A stretch of 64,000 nt of DNA. Source: Micromonospora andamanensis (GTDB lineage Bacteria > Actinomycetota > Actinomycetes > Mycobacteriales > Micromonosporaceae). Both the position numbers and the translations under genes were made by a program. The notes below the pieces were generated by a model. It ran no database searches and had not been told where the DNA came from. It was given only the letters and a program-made list of their open reading frames with translations. Location of the stretch: assembly GCF_016863495.1 (NCBI RefSeq), contig NZ_BOOZ01000005.1:62001-126000 (forward strand), read 5' to 3'. Below are positions 1 through 8,068 of the stretch, piece by piece; the stretch's first letter is position 1; every line of letters starts with the position of its first letter.

Positions 1-1929
1 GCCGACCTCCGCCGCCAGCACCGCCTGGGTGCACGCCGACAGGGATGAGTCGCGGACCGTACGCCGCTCGTAGTAGAGGAAGTTGCGCAGCTTTTCCTCG
101 GTGGTGAAGGCGTCGCCCCGCCAGTGCATGGCCAGCTCCAGGTCGGCCTGCTTGATCACCTGCTTGCGGTACAGGTCGAAGTACGGATAGTGCAGCAGCA
201 ACGGGTACTTGTCCGGTGGGGTCTGCTCGAAGTCCCACTCCTGCAACCGGGTGAAGCCCTCCACCTGCTGATGCACCCGGAGTTCCTCGTCGTACGGGAT
301 GTGCATGGCCGCCGCGGCGTCCCGCCACGCGGCGGCCTCCTCGTCGGTGACCCGCAGGTGGAACGCCTCGTCGCGGTACCGCATCGCCACCTCGGCGGCG
401 GTCCGCAGGTTCCGCTGGGCCATCAGGTTCGTGTAGATGTTGTCGTTCTTGACGGCCGTGTACTCGTCGGGGCCGGTGACCCCGTCGATGTGGTAGTCAC
501 CGTTGCGGTCGTGGTGCCCCAGCGAGCGCCACAGCCGTGCCGTCTCGACCAGCAGCTCCAGCCCGATCTCCCGCTCCAGATCCCGGTCGCCGGTGACAAG
601 CACGTAGCGGCGCAGCGCGTCGGCGATGCCGGCCGCGATGTGGAACGCGGCGGTGCCGGCCGGCCAGTACCCCGACGACTCCGGCCCTTCGATGGTTCGC
701 CACGGGAAGGCGGCACCGGCCAGGTTGAGCGTCCGGGCCCGCTCCCGGGCCTGCTCAAGGGTGGAGAAGCGCCAGTACAACGCATCCCGTACTGCGGCGG
801 GGTGGGTGTACGTCAGCACCGGAAGGACGAACATCTCGGTGTCCCAGAAGGCGTGCCCGTCGTACCCGGGGCCGGTGAGGCCCTTGGCCGAGATGGGCCG
901 CCGTTCCGCCCGTGCGCCCGCCTGGAGCACGTGGAACAGGCCGAACCGGACCGCCTGCTGCACCTCCGGGTCGCCGTCGACCACGACGTCGGCGGCGTCC
1001 CAGAACTCGTCCAGGTACTCCCGCTGCTCGCGGACCAGGCCGTCCCAGCCGTCCAGCTTCGCCGCTGCCAACGCGGCACCCACCTGGTCGCGCAGCGCCG
1101 GCAGCGAACGCCGGCTGGACCACCCGTAGGTCAGGTACTTGACCACCTGGAGCTGCTGCCCCGGCTCCAGCACGCAGGCCACTGTGGTACGCACCCAGTC
1201 CTCGTACCCCTCGGAGCCGACGGACGTCCGGGCCGGCGAACTCACCTCGTGGTCCATGGCGGCGGCGACCCGCAGCCCGGAGACCTTCGTCTGATGGATC
1301 AGCAGCCCGCCGGCCGGCGTGGTCAGCTCCTCCTCCGCCTGCAACGGTGACTCCAGGACCGCGGCGACACGCGGGTCGCGGCTCTGCGGCGGCAACGTCT
1401 CGTTCGCCACAAGTTCGGACTGGATGATCAGGCGCAGCGGCTTGCCGTCGGCCACCTCCACCTCGTAGCGGATCGCGGCCACCGAACGCTGCCGGAAGGA
1501 GACCAGCCTGGTGCTGTTCACCCGGACCTCGCGGCCGGCCGGTGAGCGCCAGTGCAGCGACCGGTGCAGCGTGCCGGCGCGCATGTCGAGGATCCGCTCG
1601 TGGGCGAGCACCTCGCCATAACGCACGTCGAGCGGCTCGTCATCGACCATCAGCCGGATCAGCTTGCCGTTCGTGACGTTGACGATGGTCTGGCCGGACT
1701 CGGGGAAGCCGAACCCGGCCTCCGCGTACGGCAGGGGCCGCAGCTCGTAGAACGAGTTGAGGTAGGTGCCGGGCAGCCCGTGCGGCTCGCCCTCGTCCAG
1801 GTTGCCGCGCAGACCGACGTGCCCGTTGGACAGTGCGAACACCGACTCGGACTGGGCGAGCACGTCCATGTCCAGCCGGGTCTCCCGGACGTGCCACGGT
1901 TCGACCGGGTACGCCCGCTCCCGGATCAC
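1..1929 (-). CDS. Glycoside hydrolase family 65 disaccharide phosphorylase (partial, 3' end off window)
   Basis: This is an inverting GH65 phosphorylase of the maltose/trehalose/kojibiose phosphorylase group, which splits a disaccharide with phosphate into beta-glucose 1-phosphate and glucose. Seen: 643 codons up to the window edge against about 790 for the family, so the C-terminal part is missing. The family motif HAFWDTEMF is at residues 359-367, and GPDEY at about 487-491 places the general acid at Glu489. The GTG start overlaps the pgmB stop as GTGA, which fits translational coupling. Known: GH65 phosphorylases are often paired with beta-phosphoglucomutase, which uses their product. Substrate (maltose, trehalose, kojibiose or other) cannot be fixed from this sequence. 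Family assignment is secure. Confidence 0.93.
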   Translation of the reverse strand, partial: MIRERAYPVEPWHVRETRLDMDVLAQSESVFALSNGHVGLRGNLDEGEPHGLPGTYLNSFYELRPLPYAEAGFGFPESGQTIVNVTNGKLIRLMVDDEPLDVRYGEVLAHERILDMRAGTLHRSLHWRSPAGREVRVNSTRLVSFRQRSVAAIRYEVEVADGKPLRLIIQSELVANETLPPQSRDPRVAAVLESPLQAEEELTTPAGGLLIHQTKVSGLRVAAAMDHEVSSPARTSVGSEGYEDWVRTTVACVLEPGQQLQVVKYLTYGWSSRRSLPALRDQVGAALAAAKLDGWDGLVREQREYLDEFWDAADVVVDGDPEVQQAVRFGLFHVLQAGARAERRPISAKGLTGPGYDGHAFWDTEMFVLPVLTYTHPAAVRDALYWRFSTLEQARERARTLNLAGAAFPWRTIEGPESSGYWPAGTAAFHIAAGIADALRRYVLVTGDRDLEREIGLELLVETARLWRSLGHHDRNGDYHIDGVTGPDEYTAVKNDNIYTNLMAQRNLRTAAEVAMRYRDEAFHLRVTDEEAAAWRDAAAAMHIPYDEELRVHQQVEGFTRLQEWDFEQTPPDKYPLLLHYPYFDLYRKQVIKQADLELAMHWRGDAFTTEEKLRNFLYYERRTVRDSSLSACTQAVLAAEVG

Positions 1930-2678
1930 TCGGGCCGCCCGGCGTCGAGCAGGTCGGCGAGATCGTCGACCACCACATCGGCGCCGTGGGCACGCAGTTC
2001 GTCGGCCTGGCCGGCCCGGTCCACGCCGACCACGTACCCGAATCCGCCGGCCCGACCGGCCTCGACACCGGCCAGCGCGTCCTCGATCACGGCCGCCTTC
2101 TCCGGCGCCACGTCGAGCAGTTTCGCCCCGGCCAGGAAGGTGTCCGGGTGCGGCTTGCCGCGAAGCCCCTCGGCTCGGGCGGTGAGCCCGTCCACCCGGG
2201 CCTCCAGCAGCGGCTCCAGGCCGGCGGCGGCGACCACTTCCCGACCGTTGGCGCTGGCCGTGACGACCGCCCGGCGCAGCCCCGCCGCGGCCACCGCCTT
2301 GAGGTACGCCACCGAGCCCGGGTAGACGTCCACCCCGACGGTGCGGATCCGCTCCAGCACCAGTGTGTTCTTCTGGTTGCCGAGGCCGTGCACGGTCTGG
2401 GCCCCCGGCGGATCCTCAGGTGACCCCTCCGGCAGCGTGATGTCCCGGGAGGCGAGGAAGGACCGCACCCCGTCGAGACGGGGGCGACCGTCGACGTAGC
2501 GGTGATAGTCCGGCCCCGGGTCGAACGGCCGGTACGGCTCACCGGTCGTGGCCGAGCGGCGGCGCAGGTAGTCGTCGAACGTCTCGGTCCAGGCGGCGTT
2601 GTGGACCCGGGCGGTCTGCGTGAGCACACCGTCGAGGTCGAACAGAACAGCGGTCACATGATCAGGCAGACCGAGCAT
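1926..2678 (-). CDS. pgmB: Beta-phosphoglucomutase, HAD superfamily
   Basis: Converts beta-glucose 1-phosphate to glucose 6-phosphate, feeding the GH65 product into glycolysis. Seen: 250 aa HAD fold with the DxD nucleophile/acid pair FDLDGV at residues 13-18 (Asp14, Asp16), a helical cap region, a TASANGREV segment (motif II), a KPHPD motif with the motif III lysine, and the VIEDALAGVEAG motif IV. It lies directly upstream of the GH65 gene with a 4-nt overlap. The pair is therefore almost certainly one transcription unit in disaccharide phosphorolysis. A general sugar-phosphate phosphatase is the alternative, but the GH65 coupling argues against it. Confidence 0.9.
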   Translation of the reverse strand: MLGLPDHVTAVLFDLDGVLTQTARVHNAAWTETFDDYLRRRSATTGEPYRPFDPGPDYHRYVDGRPRLDGVRSFLASRDITLPEGSPEDPPGAQTVHGLGNQKNTLVLERIRTVGVDVYPGSVAYLKAVAAAGLRRAVVTASANGREVVAAAGLEPLLEARVDGLTARAEGLRGKPHPDTFLAGAKLLDVAPEKAAVIEDALAGVEAGRAGGFGYVVGVDRAGQADELRAHGADVVVDDLADLLDAGRPE

Positions 2679-2747
2679 CGTACCAATCTATCCGCCCACC
2701 CATACCGGCAAACGCGGTTCCGCCGCATCTGCCCTCGCCCAGCGTGG

Positions 2748-3332
2748 TCAGAGGCCGGCCGCGGAGTCGTACCGACGGCGCAGATCGGCCATCTCGGATG
2801 CGCCGAGCGCCTCCTTTTCCGCCAGCTCCGCGTACTTGGCCGGGAACATCTGATGCAGCCGGTCGATGAACCTGGTGTCCTCGGTCGCCTCGACCACCTG
2901 GATGCCCACCGGTTCGGTGGCCATGTCCATGATCACCGGACCAGCCAGCTTGACCGCCCAGTCCCAGGTACGCCCCTGCTCGGCGACCCCGCAGAGGTGG
3001 AACCCGTAGACCGTCTTCACGTCGGCGAGCACCGTGACGTCGGCCGGCTCGTAGCCGTAGACGTGGACTCCGCAGATCACCGCGGGTTTGCTCTCCTCAC
3101 CGTCGGCGACCTGCTGGACCTCGTGCCCGGCGTGGTTGTGCTGCTCCGGGTCGGCCTGCTCCAGCGTGGTACGCATCCGGTTCACGATCTGCCCGTGCAG
3201 GTCCGGCGGCTCCGTCTTGGAGTTGGCCGAGCTGACGAGTACGACAGCACCGGCCGACACCACAAGCAGGATTGCCGCCGCCCACACGTAACGGTGCCGG
3301 TACCACCCTGCGAAACTCTCCCGGGAAATCAT
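2748..3332 (-). CDS. Hypothetical membrane-anchored protein
   Basis: I do not recognise the family. The 194-aa product has a short basic N-terminus, one hydrophobic segment at about residues 15-34 (WAAAILLVVSAGAVVLV), and a long hydrophilic remainder. It is therefore probably a single-pass protein with its C-terminal domain outside the membrane. Two cysteines, in ICGV and HLCGV, lie in the exported part and could form a disulfide. GGTGAG lies about 9 nt before the ATG. It is 69 nt upstream of pgmB on the same strand, so co-transcription is possible, but no functional link is visible. Confidence 0.7.
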   Translation of the reverse strand: MISRESFAGWYRHRYVWAAAILLVVSAGAVVLVSSANSKTEPPDLHGQIVNRMRTTLEQADPEQHNHAGHEVQQVADGEESKPAVICGVHVYGYEPADVTVLADVKTVYGFHLCGVAEQGRTWDWAVKLAGPVIMDMATEPVGIQVVEATEDTRFIDRLHQMFPAKYAELAEKEALGASEMADLRRRYDSAAGL

Positions 3333-3833
3333 TATCGCTTCTCACCTCGTCGCCGGTTCTGTGCTTTGCGGACCGCTGGGACGCCTCCCGGCAGGTCGGG
3401 GGTCGACCTTCTCGGTCGGCGCCAAGACAGCTGCCGGTGACACGAACGGCGGAACACCGTGCCCGGGTAGGTGTGACCGTTGTGGGTGTAGCTGACCCAG
3501 CTAGGCGGCGCGCAGGCAACTGCCCGAGGTGCTGCGCTGCCGGCACTGCGTTGCTCCCGTGCTGGCCGTGCTCAGCGCGGTTGCCCCCGCGCTGCGGCGA
3601 TATGAGCCATTCCAGCACGCTTGGGCCCGCCCCGGCAACATCGACGACCCTCGACGGTCTCGACGGCAGGACCGGCGCAGGATGCCGCATGTCGGGCGAT
3701 CCTTTGGTCGGCAAGGCCCGACATCCCGCATCCAGGGCGCTTCACCAGGGCGGAGGAGGCCAGGACGCCGCATGTCGAGGCAGGCCGACGAGGCCGGACC
3801 TTCCGGTCCGCGACGGGCCGGGGGAGGCGCGGG
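3333..3833. other. Intergenic stretch with an imperfect hairpin
   Basis: I see no convincing gene in these 501 bases. Reading frames here lack start signals and are reflections of the GC bias. The one clear structure is an imperfect inverted repeat of 17 nt, GGATGCCGCATGTCGGG at 3680-3696 and its near-complement at 3717-3733 (two mismatches, 20-nt loop). A third related stretch, GACGCCGCATGTCG, follows at about 3763-3777. The hairpin lies downstream of the hotdog gene on the minus strand and may terminate it. The rest could carry the promoter of the 2748-3332 gene. Confidence 0.5.
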
Positions 3834-4298
3834 TCAGTTCGGGCGCAGGGTCCAGACGACAGTCATCTCCGCGGTGGGCTTGCCCGCCTCGGTGGCGATT
3901 TCCACGCGTACCGGAAATTCGGGTCGCTCGCCGGCCTCCAACTCCGCGACCACCTCGGCGGGCGGGCGGCCGAGCCGCGCCGTCGCCCGCACCGGGCCCA
4001 TGGCGAGCTTGCGGTACGCGATCTCCGCACCCACCGCCAGCGGCGTGGCCCGGTCGAGCAGGTGACCGAACGCGGCGAGCACCACCGCACCGGAGGCCGT
4101 CTCCCCGAGGGTGAACATGGCCCCGGCGTGCGGGCCGCCGACGTGATTGTGGGTAGCCGGCGAGTCGGGCAGCCGCACCACGGCCCGGACCGAACCGTCC
4201 GCCTCCGGCGCCACCTCGACGAATTCGAAACCGAGCGTACGAGCGAACGGCACCGCCTCAAGCATGCCGGCCGCCACCTGCCGCGAATCGATTGTCAC
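3834..4298 (-). CDS. Hotdog-fold thioesterase-like protein (PaaI/DUF4442 type)
   Basis: A 154-aa single hotdog domain. Seen: a central SPATHNHVGGPHAGAMFTLG stretch corresponds to the hotdog helix and its preceding catalytic loop, followed by ETASGAVVLAAFG and the long strands EIAYRKLAMGPV and VRVEIATEAGKPTAEMTVVW. Known: PaaI-like and DUF4442 proteins hydrolyse acyl-CoA thioesters, although many members are untested. I start it at the GTG of VTIDSRQ because upstream codons do not look coding. An ATG 33 nt downstream, before LEAVPF, is the alternative. A 15-bp inverted repeat separates it from the ABC ATPase gene upstream. Substrate unknown. Confidence 0.75.
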   Translation of the reverse strand: MTIDSRQVAAGMLEAVPFARTLGFEFVEVAPEADGSVRAVVRLPDSPATHNHVGGPHAGAMFTLGETASGAVVLAAFGHLLDRATPLAVGAEIAYRKLAMGPVRATARLGRPPAEVVAELEAGERPEFPVRVEIATEAGKPTAEMTVVWTLRPN

Positions 4299-4344
4299 CC
4301 CCCGGACACTACCCGCCGGTAACTTGCTAGGCAAGGCGCGATCC

Positions 4345-4395
4345 GTGGCAGTGCAGGTGGCCGACACGCCGCCTCCGGGACACCTGCACTGCCAC
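4345..4395. repeat. Perfect 15-bp inverted repeat, terminator or operator
   Basis: GTGGCAGTGCAGGTG at 4345-4359 is exactly complementary to 4381-4395, with a 21-nt loop. It lies between the end of the ABC ATPase gene and the start of the hotdog gene, both on the minus strand. There is no T-run after either arm. It could be an intrinsic-like terminator for the ATPase gene or a binding site controlling the hotdog gene. Confidence 0.7.
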
Positions 4396-4416
4396 AGTTC
4401 CGGTCAGCGCCGTGGG

Positions 4417-5721
4417 TCAGCGCCAGCCGACGTCGATGCGGTCGCCGCGATCGTCGAAGAAGTGCAGGGCGTCCATGCGCACCTGGACGGCGAGCGGATG
4501 ACCGGCGGTGACGGCCGGGTACGGCGCGAGCCGTACCGCGAGTTCGGCCGGGCGGCGGTGGTGGCGACCCGGGTCGTGCAGCACGCTTGTCCGGTTGCCG
4601 TTGCTCCCGGGCGTCGCCGACTCGCCAGTGGTCCGCCCCTTGATCCGCTGCATCACCTGGCCGAACCGGCGCAGGCCACGCTGACCGGGCGGAGCTTCCG
4701 TGTCCACCGGCCCGCCGATGTCGTCAACCATGATGGCTGTCGCGCCGATGTCCAGGAAGGCGAGCGACTCGTGACCGTGGTGTTCCAGGTAACGGATCCG
4801 GCCCTGGAGCACGTCACCGGGGGTGTCCGGAGCGACCGGGGTGAGTGCCTCGGCCCGCATGCCGACCACGATCCGCTCACCGTGGTAGTGCGCCACGGAC
4901 CGGCTGCGAATGTCGTCCCAGGGCAGGTAGAGCGCCTGCTCGCCGAGGGTGAGCGTGACATAGCGGTCGAGGTGGACGTAGACCGACGCCTCCAGCAGGT
5001 TCATCCGGGGGCTGCCGAGGAACGCGGCCACGTAGAGCGTCGCCGGACGGCCGTACACCTGGGTCGGGGTGCCCACGTCCTGAAGGACGCCCTTGCGCAT
5101 GATGGCGACCCGGTCGGCCATGGTCAGCGCCTCGGCCTGGTCGTGCGTCACGTAGATGGTGGTGACACCCAGCTCGCGGGTCAGGCCGGAGATCTCCGCC
5201 CGCAGCTCCGCGCGCAGACCGCTGTCCAGGTTGGACAGCGGCTCGTCCATCAGGAAGAGCCCTGGCCGGCGGACGATCGCCCGACCCATCGCGACCCGCT
5301 GCCGCTGACCGCCGGAGAGCTGACTGGGCCGCCGGGCCAGCACGTCCCCGATGCCCAGCGCACTTGCCACGTCGGTGACCCGCTCGCCGCGCGGCGTCGG
5401 CTCGACACCCGCCAGCTTGAGCGGAAAGGCGATGTTGTCGTTGACGCTCATGTGCGGGTAGAGCGCGAAGTCCTGGAAGACCATCGCGATCTTGCGCTCC
5501 CGGGGCGGCAGGTCGTTCGCCAGTTCACCGTTGAGCATGACCGCACCACTTGTCGGGTCCTCCAGCCCCGCGACCATCCGCAGCACCGTCGACTTGCCGC
5601 AGCCGGACGGCCCGAGCAGCACCATGAACTCACCGTCGTTCACGTCGAGGTTGATGCTGTCGACCGCGACCGTGCCGTCCCGGAAGACCTTCGTAACATC
5701 CTTGAGCGCGACGGTGGTCAC
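4417..5721 (-). CDS. Sugar ABC transporter ATP-binding protein (MsmK/UgpC/MalK type)
   Basis: A cytoplasmic ATPase that energises carbohydrate ABC importers. Seen: 434 aa, Walker A GPSGCGKST at residues 37-45, signature LSGGQRQRVAMGRA, Walker B LFLMDEPLSNLD, switch VTHDQAEA, then the TOBE/regulatory region typical of MalK-like proteins. The GTG start (VTTVALKDV) is chosen because GGGAGGAG sits 5 nt before it. The C-terminal tail is longer than the usual 360-380 aa. No permease or solute-binding gene is adjacent. Known: actinomycetes use unlinked MsmK-type ATPases for several sugar importers. Together with GH65/PgmB downstream on the same strand, disaccharide uptake is a reasonable inference. 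Confidence 0.9.
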   Translation of the reverse strand: MTTVALKDVTKVFRDGTVAVDSINLDVNDGEFMVLLGPSGCGKSTVLRMVAGLEDPTSGAVMLNGELANDLPPRERKIAMVFQDFALYPHMSVNDNIAFPLKLAGVEPTPRGERVTDVASALGIGDVLARRPSQLSGGQRQRVAMGRAIVRRPGLFLMDEPLSNLDSGLRAELRAEISGLTRELGVTTIYVTHDQAEALTMADRVAIMRKGVLQDVGTPTQVYGRPATLYVAAFLGSPRMNLLEASVYVHLDRYVTLTLGEQALYLPWDDIRSRSVAHYHGERIVVGMRAEALTPVAPDTPGDVLQGRIRYLEHHGHESLAFLDIGATAIMVDDIGGPVDTEAPPGQRGLRRFGQVMQRIKGRTTGESATPGSNGNRTSVLHDPGRHHRRPAELAVRLAPYPAVTAGHPLAVQVRMDALHFFDDRGDRIDVGWR

Positions 5722-5866
5722 CGTCTCCTCCCCACCTCGTCCACGGAACCCCGAATGACTGTGGCCAGGATCATGCGGAAGGCACATCGGGTAAACGTGC
5801 CATGTTTGAATCGTGACAGACCTATTACGTTCCATCGATTAGCGGCGATTGTGCGGAACTTCCAAC

Positions 5867-8053
5867 TCAGACCGGGTTCTCGCCGAGGAACACCCGGCGT
5901 ACCACCCGCTCGGCGGCCCGCCCGTCCTCCAGGGCGCAGAACCGCTCTCGAAAGCGCGCCCGGGCCTGCTCAGCGTCCGGTGACCGCAGCGCACCCGAGC
6001 GGAACACGTCGAGCAGTTCGGTGAAGGTCCGGGCCACCGGGCCGGGCGGCTCGGCGACGATGTCCAGGTAGACGCCCCGGGTCAGCCGGTAGGCGTCCCA
6101 GTCGGGGGCGTAGATGACGATCGGCCGGTCCAGCACGGCGTAGTCGAACATCGCCGACGAATAGTCGGTGATCAGCACGTCGGCGGCGAGGTACAGCTCC
6201 TCGACCCGGGGACGGATGCTGACGTCCAGGACGCGGGCACGGGCGACAGGCGGTGGCCGCCGGTCCCGGTCATGGAAGTAGTGGCTGCGCATCAGCAGCA
6301 GACCGGCGGGACCGAGCGCGTCGAGGAAGCGTTCCGGGTCGAACGGCGGCCGGTACCGGGGCAGATGCTCCCGATGGGTCGGCGCGTACAGCACGACCTG
6401 CTCACCGAGGCCGGCGTCGAACTCCGCGCGCAGCCGCAGCACATCCTCGGCGGTCGAGGTCACCAGCCGGTCGTTGCGCGGGTATCCCACCTCCAGGGTG
6501 GTGTACCCGGCCGGATAGGCACGTTCCCACATCTGGGTGGAGAAGCTGTTCGAGGTGACGCTGAAGTCCCACCGGTCCACCCGGCGCAGCAGCCCGGCGA
6601 AGTCCATCCCACCCGCGCCCAGCGGATACCGCTGCTGATCCAGCCCCATGACCTTGACCGGGGTGCCATGGTGGGTCTGCACATGCACAGTGCCCGGCCG
6701 CTTGCGCACCGAGTCCGGGAAGTTGACATTGTTGATCAACCATCGGGCCCGGGCCAGCGTCCGGTGGTACGCGGCGGTACCCGCCACCACGTACTCGACC
6801 CCCTCCGGCAGGGTGTGCACCCGGTCCCGCCTGACGATCCACACGCCCCGGACCTGGGGTGCCAGTCGGCGGGCCGCTTCGTAGATCGCGGCGGGATTGC
6901 ACGTGTAGCCGCGATACCAGTAGGCGGCGTAGACAGCCAGGTTCTCCTCCACCGGCCGACGCCGCTCGGTCCGCTGGTACTGACGCAGCACCGCGTCCCG
7001 GGCCCGCCGCACGCCGAGCCGCGCCGGTGGCAGCACCCGTAGGCGGGTGCCGCCGGCAACCCGCCGGACGGTCTCCCCCGCCCGGCTCGCGGTCCGCAAC
7101 GCGCTGAACGTACGCCACCGCCCGGCCGCCACCAGGCGATGCTTGAGCCCCGCCACCCCGCCCGGAATCCGATGCCCCTCCGCCGGCCGGAACCGGGCGT
7201 GCTCGATGGCGACCCGGGCGAAGAAGGTCGGTCGCAGCTCGGGCCCGATCCGGTCGCCGTTACCGAGCACCACCAGGTAGTGCCACATCATCCGTTCGAA
7301 GATCTCCGGCCGCAGTTCCTCGGCACCGAGCCGGTCCAGCTCCCGGAACACCCGGTGCCACTGCTCGAAGACGTCGAAGTGGCGCTCGCCGCGGGTCCTC
7401 GTGATCGCGCCCGCCCGCCGCTGTCGATAGTTCACACAGACCAGGTCCAGCACCCCGATCCGGTCGGCGGCCAGCAGCGTCGGGTAGCTGAAGGAGACGT
7501 CCTCGTACCAGCCGGGCGCGAAGCGCAGCCCCGTGTCGGCCAGGAACTGCCGACGGACCAACCGGTTCCACGCGGTGTGCAGCAGCTTCACCGTCTCCGG
7601 CCGCTCGGCCAGCCGGAACGTGACAGCACCTGGCGGGACGGGGAAGACCTCGGCCATCGCGCTGCGGGTCGCCGTGTCGTCCCAGTGCGCGCGTACGTGG
7701 TCCACGATCAGCACGTCCGGCCGGGTCTCGCGCAGTCGGGCAGCCACCTCGACCAGGCAGTCCGCCGTCAGCCAGTCGTCGCCGTCGACGAACCAGACGT
7801 ACTCGCCGACGGCCCGGTCCAGCCCGATGTTGCGGGCCGGGCCCAGCCCGACGTTGCGATCCAGCCGGACGGCGGTCACCCGGTCGTCCCGGTCGGCGTA
7901 CTCGGCGAGGATGTCGCCGCTGCCGTCGGGCGAGCAGTCGTCGACGCCGATCACCTCGATGTCGGCGACCGGTTGGGCGAGGATCGAGTCCAGGCACTCC
8001 CGCAGGTAGCCCTGCACCCGGAAGGCCGGGACGACGAAGCTGACAAGCGTCAT
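5867..8053 (-). CDS. GT2 glycosyltransferase fused to TagF/TagB-like CDP-glycerol glycerophosphotransferase
   Basis: A 728-aa two-domain enzyme. Residues about 1-230 are a GT-A glycosyltransferase with SFVVPAFRVQGYLRECLDSI, the VDDCSPDGSGDI nucleotide site and the FVDGDDWL DxD motif. After a linker, residues about 390-725 match poly(glycerophosphate) transferases: HVQTHHGTPVKVMGLD, NSFSTQMWERAY, YAPTHREHLP and ITDYSSAMFDYAVL. The His and Asp/Ser segments are the expected CDP-polyol site. It should extend a teichoic-acid-like chain with polyol phosphate at the inner membrane face and add sugar. It is the last gene of the tagG-tagH-CDP-alcohol transferase unit, 15 nt after its neighbour. The exact polyol is unknown. 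Confidence 0.88.
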   Translation of the reverse strand: MTLVSFVVPAFRVQGYLRECLDSILAQPVADIEVIGVDDCSPDGSGDILAEYADRDDRVTAVRLDRNVGLGPARNIGLDRAVGEYVWFVDGDDWLTADCLVEVAARLRETRPDVLIVDHVRAHWDDTATRSAMAEVFPVPPGAVTFRLAERPETVKLLHTAWNRLVRRQFLADTGLRFAPGWYEDVSFSYPTLLAADRIGVLDLVCVNYRQRRAGAITRTRGERHFDVFEQWHRVFRELDRLGAEELRPEIFERMMWHYLVVLGNGDRIGPELRPTFFARVAIEHARFRPAEGHRIPGGVAGLKHRLVAAGRWRTFSALRTASRAGETVRRVAGGTRLRVLPPARLGVRRARDAVLRQYQRTERRRPVEENLAVYAAYWYRGYTCNPAAIYEAARRLAPQVRGVWIVRRDRVHTLPEGVEYVVAGTAAYHRTLARARWLINNVNFPDSVRKRPGTVHVQTHHGTPVKVMGLDQQRYPLGAGGMDFAGLLRRVDRWDFSVTSNSFSTQMWERAYPAGYTTLEVGYPRNDRLVTSTAEDVLRLRAEFDAGLGEQVVLYAPTHREHLPRYRPPFDPERFLDALGPAGLLLMRSHYFHDRDRRPPPVARARVLDVSIRPRVEELYLAADVLITDYSSAMFDYAVLDRPIVIYAPDWDAYRLTRGVYLDIVAEPPGPVARTFTELLDVFRSGALRSPDAEQARARFRERFCALEDGRAAERVVRRVFLGENPV

Positions 8054-8068
8054 CGTCCCGGCCCCTCC

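Noticed and set aside
124..1350. Long plus-strand open frame inside the GH65 gene
   Set aside because: It is antisense to a well-supported GH65 gene, lacks any recognisable domain or ribosome site and has the composition of a shadow frame in GC-rich DNA.
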